Shown: in pieces, positions 34,740 to 43,116 of the stretch
Position numbering within the stretch: the first letter of the stretch is position 1
How the letters are laid out: each line of letters starts with the position of its first letter
Program-made: the position numbers and the translations under genes
The notes under the pieces: generated by a model
The model's database searches: none
What the model was told of the DNA's origin: nothing
Seen by the model: only the letters and a program-made list of their open reading frames with translations
Assembly (NCBI RefSeq): GCF_003268775.1
Contig: NZ_QLSU01000013.1
Coordinates: 124,001-188,000 of the forward strand
Origin: Paraburkholderia unamae
GTDB taxonomy: Bacteria; Pseudomonadota; Gammaproteobacteria; Burkholderiales; Burkholderiaceae
Length of the DNA: 64,000 nt
Reading direction: 5' to 3'

Positions 34740-35759
34740 ATGGCCAGCCTTGAAACCCTCGATCACCCGGCAGGCTTCGCCGCCGACACCGTGCGCGCAA
34801 GCGAACCCGACGCCGTGACCGGCTATCGCCGCTACACCCTCGGCGCCTTCGAATTCACGCGCGACGAATACTTCGTCAAGGTGCTGTGGCCCGCGAAAGG
34901 CCAGATCCGCACCCACGCCATTCCCGCCGACGCCTTCCTGCGCGCGATGATGCGCGACGTGGCCTGGGGCTTCTTCTACGGCTGGGTGAATTTCGACCAC
35001 GTGTTCGGCACGCGCAACCACTACGGCAAGGTGGACATCTATGCGGGCTCGTTCAACGGCATCATGAAGGAAGCGGGTGTGGACTATACCGAGACCTTCG
35101 AAACGCCCACCATCATGGCGACCTTCAAGGCGATCCTGCACGACTGGACCAACGAAGGCTTCGACCCGTTCGCCGCCCCCGAGGAAACCGGCACGGCATT
35201 CGGCCGCAAGCATGGCGATAACGACGCCGCGATCGAGCGCACGCGCATCGCCACGCGCCGCATGCCGGGCCTCGCGGGCGACTCGCCGCTGCGCGACGAT
35301 CTGCCCGTGAACCGCGCCTTCGCCGACGTGCCCCAGGACAGCCCGGAAGTGCACGCCGAAGCGGGCTTCGAAGGCGAGCTGCACGCGTTCAATCTCTTCA
35401 AGTACCTCTCGCGCTCGGATGTCACGTGGAATCCCTCGGTCACCTCGGTGTGCGGCCAGAGCCTGTTCTGCCCGACCACGGAGGAGTACATCCTGCCAGT
35501 GTTCCACGGCAACGACCGGGTCGAATGGTTCCTGCAACTCTCGGACGAAATCGTCTGGGACATCGGCGACAAGAACACGGGCGCACCGCGTGCGCGCATC
35601 ACGATGCGCGCCGGCGACATCTGCGCCATGCCCGCCGATATCCGGCACCAGGGCTATTCGACCAAGCGCTCGATGCTGCTCGTATGGGAGAACGCCACGG
35701 CCGACTTGCCCAAACGCTACGAAAGCGGCGATCTCAAGCCTTATCCGGTGGACTTCTGA
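34740..35759 (+). CDS. hapD: Hydroquinone dioxygenase, large subunit
   Basis: 339 residues (about 38 kDa), the expected size of the HapD/PnpC2-type catalytic subunit. Motifs visible include VAWGFFYGWVNFDHVFGTRNHYGKVDIYAGSFNG and RAGDICAMPADIRHQGYSTKRSMLLVWEN, where the His residues (DH, RNH, IRH) are candidate Fe(II) ligands. The start is ATG 34740, eleven bases after CAGGAGA; the frame is open much further upstream over the small-subunit gene but that is a shadow. It is 37 bp after the small subunit and 31 bp before the dehydrogenase, so one operon. Product is 4-hydroxymuconic semialdehyde. Confidence 0.87.
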   Translation: MASLETLDHPAGFAADTVRASEPDAVTGYRRYTLGAFEFTRDEYFVKVLWPAKGQIRTHAIPADAFLRAMMRDVAWGFFYGWVNFDHVFGTRNHYGKVDIYAGSFNGIMKEAGVDYTETFETPTIMATFKAILHDWTNEGFDPFAAPEETGTAFGRKHGDNDAAIERTRIATRRMPGLAGDSPLRDDLPVNRAFADVPQDSPEVHAEAGFEGELHAFNLFKYLSRSDVTWNPSVTSVCGQSLFCPTTEEYILPVFHGNDRVEWFLQLSDEIVWDIGDKNTGAPRARITMRAGDICAMPADIRHQGYSTKRSMLLVWENATADLPKRYESGDLKPYPVDF

Positions 35760-35790
35760 GCAGGCCCCAGGCATCAATCGAGGATTACAC

Positions 35791-37257
35791 ATGCAAACGC
35801 AATTGTTCATCGACGGCCGCTTCGTCGACGCCGTCGAAGGCGGCACCATCGACGTGCTCAATCCGCACGACGGCTCGCTGATCACGAAGATCTCCGCCGC
35901 CACCGCCGCCGACATCGATCTGGCCGTGGCCGCCGCCGCGCGTGCGTTCCCGCAGTGGTCGGCGCTGCCCGCCGCCGAGCGCGGCCGCTTGCTGCTGCGT
36001 CTGGCCGACGCCATCGAAGCGAACGGCGAAGAACTCGCGCAACTCGAATCGCTCGACACGGGGCACCCGATTCGCGACTCGCGCGCGCTCGACGTGCCGC
36101 GCACGGCCGCGTGCTTTCGCTATTTCGGCGGCATGGCCGACAAGCTGCAAGGCTCGGTGATCCCCGTCGAAACGGGCTTTCTCAACTACGTGCAGCGCGC
36201 GCCCATCGGCGTGGTGGGGCAGATCGTGCCGTGGAATTTTCCGCTCATGTTCACGAGCTGGAAAATGGGCCCGGCGCTCGCGGCCGGCAATACCGTCGTG
36301 CTGAAGCCTTCGGAGATCACGCCGCTTTCCACGCTGCGCATCGTCGAGCTGATGGCGGAAGTGGGCTTTCCCGCGGGCGTCGTCAACATCGTGCCGGGCT
36401 ACGGCCACACGGCGGGGCAGCGGCTTGCGGAGCATCCGGGCGTGGGCAAGATCGCGTTCACGGGTTCGACGGCGACAGGGCGGCGCATCGTCGAGGCCTC
36501 GCAGGGCAACCTCAAGCGCGTGCAACTCGAACTGGGCGGCAAGGGCGCGAATATCGTGTTCGACGACGCCAACCTGGACGCCGCCATCAACGGCGCGGCC
36601 TGGGCGATCTTCCACAATCAGGGGCAGGCGTGCATTGCCGGGTCGCGGCTCGTGCTGCACGAGCGCATCGCCGACGAATTTCTCGAACGCTTCGTGGCGC
36701 TCGCTTCCTCGATTCGCGTGGGCAATCCTTTGGACCCCGAAACGGAAATGGGGCCGCTTACGTCGCTGCAACACCTGGAGCGCGTGAAGGCTTATGTCGA
36801 CGTGGCGCGCGAGCAGGGCGGGCGCGTGCTCACGGGCGGCGTCGCGCCGCAGGACCCGGCGCTCGCCAACGGCTACTACGTGCGCCCCACGGTGATCGAG
36901 GCGAAGACGGCCGACGATCGGGTCGCGCAGGAAGAGGTGTTCGGGCCGTTCGTGACCGTGCTGCGCTTCAAGTCCGATGAAGAAGCGCTCGACATCGCCA
37001 ACGGCACCGCTTACGGACTCGGCAGCGGTCTGTGGACGCGCGACCTCTCGCGCGCGCATGGCATCGCGGGCAAGATTCAGGCGGGCATGTGCTGGGTGAA
37101 CTGCTACAAGCGCGTGAATCCGGGCAGCCCGTTCGGCGGCGTCGGCCAGTCGGGTTACGGGCGCGAAATGGGCTTCGAGGCGATGCACGACTACACCGAG
37201 GCGCGCTCGGTGTGGGTCAACGTGGACGCCCAGGTGCCGCCGCACTTCAAGCGTTGA
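35791..37257 (+). CDS. hapE: 4-hydroxymuconic semialdehyde dehydrogenase (ALDH family)
   Basis: 488 residues, normal ALDH length. Landmarks: VVGQIVPWNFPLMFTSWKMGPALAAGNTVVLKPSE (NAD-binding and oxyanion Asn), ELGGKGANIVF (general base Glu, near residue 251) and QGQACIAGSRL (nucleophile Cys near 285). By position directly after the ring-cleaving dioxygenase it should oxidise 4-hydroxymuconic semialdehyde to 4-hydroxymuconate, the tautomer of maleylacetate. Specificity is inferred from context, since the ALDH family is broad. The maleylacetate reductase gene starts only 7 bp after its stop. Confidence 0.88.
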   Translation: MQTQLFIDGRFVDAVEGGTIDVLNPHDGSLITKISAATAADIDLAVAAAARAFPQWSALPAAERGRLLLRLADAIEANGEELAQLESLDTGHPIRDSRALDVPRTAACFRYFGGMADKLQGSVIPVETGFLNYVQRAPIGVVGQIVPWNFPLMFTSWKMGPALAAGNTVVLKPSEITPLSTLRIVELMAEVGFPAGVVNIVPGYGHTAGQRLAEHPGVGKIAFTGSTATGRRIVEASQGNLKRVQLELGGKGANIVFDDANLDAAINGAAWAIFHNQGQACIAGSRLVLHERIADEFLERFVALASSIRVGNPLDPETEMGPLTSLQHLERVKAYVDVAREQGGRVLTGGVAPQDPALANGYYVRPTVIEAKTADDRVAQEEVFGPFVTVLRFKSDEEALDIANGTAYGLGSGLWTRDLSRAHGIAGKIQAGMCWVNCYKRVNPGSPFGGVGQSGYGREMGFEAMHDYTEARSVWVNVDAQVPPHFKR

Positions 37258-37264
37258 GGCGCAT

Positions 37265-38332
37265 ATGGACTCGTTCGTTTATCAAAGTTTGCCGTCGCGC
37301 GTGGTGTTCGGCTGGGGCAACGTCGCGCGCTTGCCCGATGAAGTGGACCGGCTCGGCGCGCGCCGCGCGCTGATTCTCTCGACGCCCGAACAGCGCCCGC
37401 TTGCCGAAGCGGTGGCGCGGCTGCTGGGCGAGCGCGCCGCCGGCATTCACGCCGAAGCCGTCATGCACGTGCCCGTGGAGGTCGCGCGGGCCGCGTGCGA
37501 GAAGGCGGCGGCGCTCGATGCGCAGTGCTGCGTGGCCGTGGGCGGAGGCTCGACCATTGGGCTTGGCAAGGCCATCGCGCTCGAATCGTCATTGCCGATC
37601 GTCGCGGTGCCCACCACCTACGCGGGCTCGGAGATGACGCCCATCTACGGGCTCACCGAAGGACGCCTGAAGAAGACCGGTCGCGACCTGCGCGTGCTGC
37701 CGCGCACGGTGATCTACGACCCTGCGCTCACGGTGTCGCTGCCCGTGGGCATTTCGGCGGCTTCGGGCGTCAACGCGATGGCGCACGCGGTAGAAGCGCT
37801 GTACGCGCAAGACGCCAACCCCGTGATCAGCCTGATGGCCGAGGAATCGATCCGCGCATTGGGCGAGGCGCTGCCCGCCGTCGTGCGCCGGGGCGACGAC
37901 GCGCCGATGCGCAGCCGCGCACTTTACGGCGCGTGGCTCGCGGGCAGTTGCCTCGCGGCCGTGGGCATGGCGCTGCATCACAAGCTGTGCCACACGCTGG
38001 GCGGCACCTTCAATCTGCCGCACGCGCAAACGCACGCGATCATGCTGCCGCATACGGCGCACTACAATCACGCGGCGGCGCCCGAGGCGCTCGAACGCGT
38101 GGCGCGCGCGCTCGGCGGCGAGCATGCGGCGCAGGCGGGTCCGCGGTTGTATGCTTTGAACGCGTCGCTCGGCATCGCGCTCGCGCTGAAGGATATCGGC
38201 ATGCCGGAGAGCGGGCTCGATGAAGCGGCCGATCTGGCGTGCACGAACGCCTACCCCAATCCGCGTGCGCTGGAGCGCGAGGCGATCCGCGCGCTGTTGC
38301 AGCGCGCGTGGGAAGGCGCCGCGCCGCGCTAG
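37265..38332 (+). CDS. hapF: Maleylacetate reductase
   Basis: 355 residues, an iron-type alcohol dehydrogenase fold. Seen: VAVGGGSTIGLGKAIAL (nucleotide-binding), PTTYAGSEMTPIYGLTEGRLKKTGRDLRVLPRTVIYDP (family hallmark), and the metal-site region HHKLCHTLGGTFNLPHAQTHAIMLPH. It reduces maleylacetate with NAD(P)H to 3-oxoadipate, which enters the beta-ketoadipate pathway. It serves both branches of this cluster, since hydroxyquinol cleavage by the next enzyme also yields maleylacetate. Operon member: 7 bp after the dehydrogenase, 45 bp before the intradiol dioxygenase. Confidence 0.92.
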   Translation: MDSFVYQSLPSRVVFGWGNVARLPDEVDRLGARRALILSTPEQRPLAEAVARLLGERAAGIHAEAVMHVPVEVARAACEKAAALDAQCCVAVGGGSTIGLGKAIALESSLPIVAVPTTYAGSEMTPIYGLTEGRLKKTGRDLRVLPRTVIYDPALTVSLPVGISAASGVNAMAHAVEALYAQDANPVISLMAEESIRALGEALPAVVRRGDDAPMRSRALYGAWLAGSCLAAVGMALHHKLCHTLGGTFNLPHAQTHAIMLPHTAHYNHAAAPEALERVARALGGEHAAQAGPRLYALNASLGIALALKDIGMPESGLDEAADLACTNAYPNPRALEREAIRALLQRAWEGAAPR

Positions 38333-38377
38333 CCTCGCCGCCTGTGCGCCGCACACAACAACGCAAAGGAGACAACC

Positions 38378-39250
38378 ATGTCGACGCATGGCACCGAGGC
38401 CGAACGGGCCTTGACGGAACAGGTGGTGGCGCGCTTCGCGAACACGCCCGACGCGCGCCTGCGCACGCTGATGCAAAGCCTCGTGCGGCATCTGCACGCT
38501 TTCGTGCGCGAGGTGGAGCCGAGCGAGGCGGAGTGGTTCGCGGCCATCCGCTTTCTCACCGAAACCGGCAAGATGTGCGACGACGTCGTGCGCCAGGAAT
38601 TCATCCTGCTCTCCGACACGCTGGGCGTGTCGATGCTCGTCGATGCGATCAATCACCGCTACGCGACAGGGGCGACCGACACGACCGTGTTCGGCCCGTT
38701 CTACATCGACGGCATGCCGGAACGTGCCCAGGGCGAGAACATGGCGTTCACGCCGGGCACGCCCGCGCTCGTGCATGGCCGCGTGCTCTCGACCGATGGC
38801 GAGCCAGTGGCGAACGCGCTGCTCGACGTGTGGCAAACGGCGGATAACGGCATGTACTCGGGGCAGGACACCGCGCAGCCGCACGGCAACCTGCGCGGGC
38901 GCTACCGCACCGACGCCGGGGGCCGCTACGCGATCCGCACCATCGTGCCCGTGTGCTATCCGATTCCGACCGACGGTCCGGTGGGCCGCATGCTCGAGGC
39001 CACGGGGCGGCACCCGTGGCGGCCCGCGCATCTGCACTTCATGATTACCGCGCCCGGCCACAGCACGCTCGTCACGCATCTGTTCAACCGGGACGACCCG
39101 TATCTGGAATCGGATGCCGTATTCGGCGTCAAGCCTTCGCTGCTCGTGGATTATTGCGAGCGCACGCCGGGCGACGCGAGCGCGCGCGAATACGGCTTCG
39201 AAGGAGACTTTCGCGAGGCGCGCTACGACTTCGTGCTGGAGCGGGCATGA
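38378..39250 (+). CDS. Hydroxyquinol 1,2-dioxygenase (intradiol type)
   Basis: 290 residues. It follows AAAGGAGACAACC before the ATG. An N-terminal helical dimer domain (about 1-100) precedes the intradiol core: TVFGPFYIDGMP (first Tyr ligand), YRTDAGGRYAIRTIVPVCYPIPTDGPVGRML (second Tyr in VCYP) and RPAHLHFMITAPGHSTLVTHLF (two His ligands) that bind Fe(III). It cleaves 1,2,4-trihydroxybenzene to 3-hydroxy-cis,cis-muconate, i.e. maleylacetate, thus meeting the hydroquinone branch at the reductase. The hydroxylase that would make hydroxyquinol is not in the window. Related chlorocatechol/catechol enzymes are an alternative, but the YPIPTDGPVG stretch and context favour hydroxyquinol. Confidence 0.88.
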   Translation: MSTHGTEAERALTEQVVARFANTPDARLRTLMQSLVRHLHAFVREVEPSEAEWFAAIRFLTETGKMCDDVVRQEFILLSDTLGVSMLVDAINHRYATGATDTTVFGPFYIDGMPERAQGENMAFTPGTPALVHGRVLSTDGEPVANALLDVWQTADNGMYSGQDTAQPHGNLRGRYRTDAGGRYAIRTIVPVCYPIPTDGPVGRMLEATGRHPWRPAHLHFMITAPGHSTLVTHLFNRDDPYLESDAVFGVKPSLLVDYCERTPGDASAREYGFEGDFREARYDFVLERA

Positions 39251-39567
39251 GACCGTCGACGCGCTACTACGCGGTGTTCGCCACCGACAAGCCCGGCATG
39301 CGCGACGTGCGCGAGCGCGTGCGGGCGGTGCATCGCACGTATCTGCGCACGGCCTCGCAGCACGGCGTGTTCGTGCGGCTGGGCGGCTCGACGCTCGCGC
39401 CGCAATGCGATGCGCTCAACGGCACGCTGCTCGTGATCGAGGCCGAAGCCTACGACGACGTGATGCGCTTCGTGCGCGACGACCCGTACACACGGGCGGG
39501 CCTGTTCGAACACGTCGAGATCCGGCCGTGGGACTGGAATCTTGGCAATCCTGAGCAACGGGTGTGA
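39247..39567 (+). CDS. YciI-like/dimeric ferredoxin-like-fold small protein
   Basis: 106 residues. Start ATG overlaps the stop of the dioxygenase (ATGA, 39247-39250). The pattern YYAVFATDKPGMRDVRERVRAVHRTYLRT...RLGGSTLA...GTLLVIEAEAYDDVMRFVRDDPYTRAGLFEHVEIRPWDW is that of the YCII family, with His39-type (VHRTYL) and Asp near RDDPY as the usual conserved pair. Members are small dimeric enzymes or accessory proteins; some isomerise lactones or dehalogenate in aromatic pathways. Here a role in tautomerising or rescuing a ring-cleavage product is plausible but unproven. Confidence 0.85.
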   Translation: MRPSTRYYAVFATDKPGMRDVRERVRAVHRTYLRTASQHGVFVRLGGSTLAPQCDALNGTLLVIEAEAYDDVMRFVRDDPYTRAGLFEHVEIRPWDWNLGNPEQRV

Positions 39568-39570
39568 GCC

Positions 39571-39912
39571 ATGGACACCGTGAGCCTGTGTCGCCTCGAT
39601 GACGTGCCCGATGGCGGCGCACGCGTGATCGACGCCGCCTTGACGGGGCAGCCCGTTGTGGTCGTGCGGCGCGCGGGCGAGGTGTGGGCCTATGCGAACC
39701 GCTGCCCGCATTTTTCGGCGCCGCTCGACTACGAGCCGGGGCGGGTGCCGACCTATCGCGCACAGGTGATCATGTGCGCGCATCACAGTGCGCTGTTTCG
39801 CTTCGAAGACGGGCAGTGCATCGAAGGCCCTTGCACGGGGGCGAAGCTCGACGCCATACCCGTGTGGGTCGATGCGCAGGCGAGGGTCGTGGCGCAATGC
39901 GCATGCCCGTGA
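39571..39912 (+). CDS. Rieske [2Fe-2S] ferredoxin
   Basis: 113 residues. Rieske cluster motifs CPH (C45, H47) and CAHH (C69, H72) are complete; spacing of about 21 residues is within the family's range. Such soluble ferredoxins carry electrons to aromatic-ring oxygenases. It starts 3 bp after the YciI-like gene, so it is the last gene of the catabolic operon. No reductase or terminal oxygenase is encoded here, so it must work with partners elsewhere or has another role, such as keeping a dioxygenase iron reduced (inference). Confidence 0.9.
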   Translation: MDTVSLCRLDDVPDGGARVIDAALTGQPVVVVRRAGEVWAYANRCPHFSAPLDYEPGRVPTYRAQVIMCAHHSALFRFEDGQCIEGPCTGAKLDAIPVWVDAQARVVAQCACP

Positions 39913-40040
39913 CAGGCCCACATCGACCCATATCGAGTTAGATAGCAAGATTCGGATCGGCACGCGTCGTGTGGCGGCGTATCGTTCTCCTGTGCGCCCT
40001 GTCAGCGAAACCAGGCGCGGCCAGCGGAGGAACCGATGCG

Positions 40041-40766
40041 ATGAATGCCGGAGCAATGAGAGCGGAACAACCGGACTCAGAACTGTACGACTGGGGCGAG
40101 ATCGAGCAATCGCTCGATGCGCGCGGCCATGCCGTGCTGCCTCGCGTGCTCAGGCCCGAGCAATGCGCGAGACTCGCCGCCCTGTATGCGCGGGACGACG
40201 GCTTTCGCTCGCGTATCGTGATGGCGCGCCACAATTTCGGGCGCGGCGAATACAAATACTTTGCGTATCCGCTGCCGCCGCTGCTTCAGCGTCTGCGGCA
40301 AGCGCTATATCCGTACCTCGCGCCGATCGCCAATCGCTGGAACCGCGAAATGGGTATCGACGCGCAATACCCGCAAGAACTCTCCGCGTTTCTCGACCAG
40401 TGCCACCGCGCCGGGCAAACGCGCCCCACGCCGCTCATCCTCGAATACGGTCCTGGCGACTATAACTGTCTGCACCAGGACCTCTATGGCGAGCATGTGT
40501 TCCCGCTTCAGGTGGCGATCCTGCTTTCCCGCCCCGGCGACGACTTCGAGGGCGGCGAGTTCGTGATGACCGAGAGCGCGCCGGGCGGCCAGCACGCCGA
40601 GGTGGTGCCGCTCACGCAGGGCGACGCGGTGGTGTTCACCGTCAACCAGCGGCCGGCCACGAACCGGCGCGGCGGCCGGCGCAAGGTGGCCATGCGGCAC
40701 GGCGTCAGCGTGGTGCGCAGCGGAAAGCGCCATACGGTGGGCCTGATCTTTCACGATTCGCGCTAG
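40041..40766 (+). CDS. 2OG-Fe(II) oxygenase (intact HxD...H) beside Ogt
   Basis: 241 residues. The double-stranded beta-helix shows the Fe(II) ligands H145-x-D147 (LHQDLYGEHVFPLQ) and H220 (AMRHGVSVV), with R230 as the likely 2-oxoglutarate contact. Start 40041 follows GGAGGA by nine bases; the upstream ATG at 39969 would add 24 residues with no family likeness. It precedes ogt by 30 bp and the paralogue follows ogt, so the three form an operon. Substrate unknown; the link to alkylation repair comes from context only, and it is not AlkB by length or motif. Confidence 0.87.
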   Translation: MNAGAMRAEQPDSELYDWGEIEQSLDARGHAVLPRVLRPEQCARLAALYARDDGFRSRIVMARHNFGRGEYKYFAYPLPPLLQRLRQALYPYLAPIANRWNREMGIDAQYPQELSAFLDQCHRAGQTRPTPLILEYGPGDYNCLHQDLYGEHVFPLQVAILLSRPGDDFEGGEFVMTESAPGGQHAEVVPLTQGDAVVFTVNQRPATNRRGGRRKVAMRHGVSVVRSGKRHTVGLIFHDSR

Positions 40767-40796
40767 CGCCGGAGTTCGACGCGAGAGGACCGCATC

Positions 40797-41348
40797 ATGC
40801 AACTGTTTCTGAGCCATATCGAGTCGCCGCTCGGTGACATCATGCTGGTGAGCGATGCGCGGCACACGCTGCACGCGCTCGAATTCGCCGATCATCGCGC
40901 GCGGCTGCATCGCGGTTTGCGCGAGCGTTACGGCAGCGGCGCGCTGGCCGAGGGCGCCGCGCCCGCACCGATCGCGGACGCGATGGCCCGCTATTTTGCG
41001 GGCGAATGGCGCGCGCTCGAAACGCTGGCGGTCGCGATGGCGGGCTCCGATCTGCAAAACAAGGTCTGGGCGGCGTTGCGCCGCATTCCGGCCGGCAGCA
41101 CCACGAGCTACGGCAAGCTGGCGCGCGAGCTGGGATTCGACGACCCGCGTGCGGCCATCGACATCGGCGCGGCCAATGGCGCGAACCCCATCGCCATCGT
41201 GGTGCCGTGCCATCGCGTGATTGCCAGTAACGGCGACCTGAAGGGATACGCGTGGGGCGTGGAGCGCAAGCGCTGGCTGCTCGAACACGAGAAGGCGATT
41301 CGGGCCGCGCCCGCCGCGCCGCAAACCGCCACGCTCCCAGGCTTTTAA
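40797..41348 (+). CDS. ogt: Methylated-DNA-[protein]-cysteine S-methyltransferase
   Basis: 183 residues. The suicidal active-site motif PCHRV is at residues 137-141 (acceptor Cys138), with the DNA-binding helix-turn-helix (LRRIPAGSTTSYGKLARELG, about 95-113) before it. It moves an alkyl group from O6 of guanine or O4 of thymine to itself. The C-terminal tail (AIRAAPAAPQTATLPGF) is longer than in E. coli Ogt. GAGAGGA stands nine bases before ATG. It is the middle gene between two 2OG-oxygenase-like genes. Confidence 0.93.
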   Translation: MQLFLSHIESPLGDIMLVSDARHTLHALEFADHRARLHRGLRERYGSGALAEGAAPAPIADAMARYFAGEWRALETLAVAMAGSDLQNKVWAALRRIPAGSTTSYGKLARELGFDDPRAAIDIGAANGANPIAIVVPCHRVIASNGDLKGYAWGVERKRWLLEHEKAIRAAPAAPQTATLPGF

Positions 41349-41367
41349 ACCGGATCGATCTTTGCCC

Positions 41368-42114
41368 ATGACTTCATTTGCCACGACGATCGGCAAGCTC
41401 GACTGGACCGCGATTACCGCGCAACTCGACAGCGAAGGCTATGCGGTATTGCCCCGCCTGCTCGATGCGGGCCATGCACACGAACTCGCGCGAGCAGCGA
41501 GGGCGTCAAATGCATTGCGCCGCATGGCGTTGGACTCGGCCGATCTCGGGCGCGGCGATCTGGTCTATTTCGACGCGCAGTTGCCGCAGCCCTGGGCGCA
41601 ATGGCGCACGGTTTTCTATCGGCATCTCGCGCCCGTCGCCAACCGCTGGAACGAGGCGTTGAACGTGGCGTATCGATACCCCGAGGAACCGGAGGCGTTT
41701 CTGGCGCGCAACCGGCAGGTGGGACAGACGAAGGCGCAATCGCATGTGAACCGGCTGCGCGCCGACGACTATCTCGCCTTGCATCAACGCAACCATGGCG
41801 AGCATGTGTTTCCGTTACAGGTAATCACGTTGCTCACGCAACCGGGAAAGGACTTCACGGGCGGCGAATTCGTGATGACCGAACAGCGCCCGCGCATGCA
41901 GTCGCGGCCGATGGTCGTGCCGCTCGGTGCGGGCGACGCGGCCATCATCGCCACGGGCCAGCGGCCATTCAAGGGCAGCAGCGGCTATTACCGCGTGAAC
42001 CTCAAGCATGCGATCAGCCGGGTGCGTGAAGGCGAACGCATAGGCGTGGAACTGTCGTTCCACGACGCGCCCGATGAGGCGCAGCAGCAGGCTGCGTTCA
42101 ATCTGCAAGCCTGA
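41368..42114 (+). CDS. 2OG-Fe(II) oxygenase paralogue lacking the HxD aspartate
   Basis: 248 residues; clearly homologous to the protein at 40041-40766 over its full length (shared APVANRWNEA/APIANRWNRE, GEHVFPLQV, GGEFVMTE, GDAAIIATGQRP/GDAVVFTVNQRP, FHDAP/FHDSR). At the iron site HxD reads H139-Q-R141 (LHQRNHGEHV) instead of HQD; the codons are CAT CAA CGC AAC. The distal His (H214) and Arg (R224) remain. Either iron binding is lost or another residue such as N142 or H143 substitutes. Start ATG 41368; a TTG six bases earlier is less likely. 19 bp after ogt. A regulatory, scaffolding or altered-chemistry role beside the intact enzyme is possible (inference). Confidence 0.85.
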   Translation: MTSFATTIGKLDWTAITAQLDSEGYAVLPRLLDAGHAHELARAARASNALRRMALDSADLGRGDLVYFDAQLPQPWAQWRTVFYRHLAPVANRWNEALNVAYRYPEEPEAFLARNRQVGQTKAQSHVNRLRADDYLALHQRNHGEHVFPLQVITLLTQPGKDFTGGEFVMTEQRPRMQSRPMVVPLGAGDAAIIATGQRPFKGSSGYYRVNLKHAISRVREGERIGVELSFHDAPDEAQQQAAFNLQA

Positions 42115-42282
42115 GAAAACGGGCTGAGGGCGGCGGTCTTGCGCCGCTTTCCGTCCCGTCGATGCAACTAACTGCCAACCCAGCGCGCCCGCCCATTCGC
42201 GCGGCTTCGCGGTGCGATCTCTCCCGTCTTCATCCTGTCCGTCACGGTCCCAGGGACTTCCCGTATACAGACTTTATCGACT

Positions 42283-42296
42283 ATTTATCGATAAAT
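42283..42296. promoter_or_regulatory. 14-bp perfect palindrome ATTTATCGATAAAT
   Basis: Located 101 bp before the DUF969 gene in an AT-rich patch (42263-42310) that is unusual here and probably contains the promoter. CTTTATCGA just upstream (42272-42280 region) repeats half of it, and GTATACAG at 42273-42280 resembles the GntR site at 26812-26819. Likely an operator of the DUF969-DUF979-DUF2891 operon. Confidence 0.5.
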
Positions 42297-42396
42297 TGTC
42301 GTGATAGATTCCCGGGCTGCATTGAGCGCCACGGGGAAACGGCGCTCGCGCGTGCGGTCCCGCGAGGCCGCCGCGAACACATGAAGCGGAGGAGAG

Positions 42397-43116
42397 ATGC
42401 TGGTTCTGATAGGGGTGCCGATCGTGGTGATCGGCTTTGCATTGCGCCTGAACGCGCTGCTCGTCGTCACGGCGGCCGGCATTGCGACCGGGCTGGCGGG
42501 CGGCCTGCACACGGTCGAGATCGTGAGCGCGTTCGGCAAGGCGTTCGCCGACAACCGCTATATGGGCCTCGTCTGGCTCACGCTGCCCGTGATCGCGCTG
42601 CTCGAGCGCAACGGCTTGCGCGAGCAGGCCAAGCAACTTATTTCCCGCGTGCAGGCCGCCACCACCGGGCGCGTGCTGATGCTCTACTTCGTGGTGCGCC
42701 AGTTCACGGCTGCGCTCGGCCTCACGTCGCTCGGCGGCCACGCGCAGATGGTGCGCCCGCTCATCGCGCCGATGGCCGAAGCGGCCGCCACCAAGCGCTA
42801 CGGCGAAGTGCCGGACGCCGTGCGTCAGCAGATCCGCGCGAATGCCTCGGCGGTGGACAACATCGCCGTGTTCTTCGGCGAGGACATCTTTATCGCGATC
42901 CAGTCGATCCTGCTCATCAAGGGCTTCCTGGAGCAGAACGGCATCATCGTGCAACCGCTTCAGGTGTCGGTCTGGGCGATTCCCACGGCGTTTGCGGCGC
43001 TCATCATCCATTGCGTGCGTCTGAAGCTGCTCGATCACAACCTCTCGCGCCGCCTGAAGGTGGCGGGCGCAACGGGTACAGCGGCTGCGGCAAGCCGCCA
43101 GGGAGCCGCCTCGTGA
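42397..43116 (+). CDS. DUF969 family membrane protein
   Basis: 239 residues with about six membrane helices (residues 1-38, 55-70, 88-105, 158-175, 185-205). Characteristic stretch GGHAQMVRPLIAPMAEAAATKRYG and NASAVDNIAVFFGEDIFIAIQSILL. DUF969 and DUF979 proteins are always paired, together resemble split anion permeases, and in other genomes are found near pyroglutamyl peptidase. GCGGAGGAGAG stands directly before the ATG. The stop overlaps the DUF979 GTG start (GTGA, 43113-43116). Probably half of a heteromeric transporter; the substrate is unknown. Confidence 0.87.
   Translation: MLVLIGVPIVVIGFALRLNALLVVTAAGIATGLAGGLHTVEIVSAFGKAFADNRYMGLVWLTLPVIALLERNGLREQAKQLISRVQAATTGRVLMLYFVVRQFTAALGLTSLGGHAQMVRPLIAPMAEAAATKRYGEVPDAVRQQIRANASAVDNIAVFFGEDIFIAIQSILLIKGFLEQNGIIVQPLQVSVWAIPTAFAALIIHCVRLKLLDHNLSRRLKVAGATGTAAAASRQGAAS

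Noticed and set aside
40041..40766. AlkB dealkylase
   Set aside because: The protein has an HxD...H set but not the AlkB-type sequence around it, and its paralogue has lost the metal Asp; adjacency to ogt alone does not make it AlkB.
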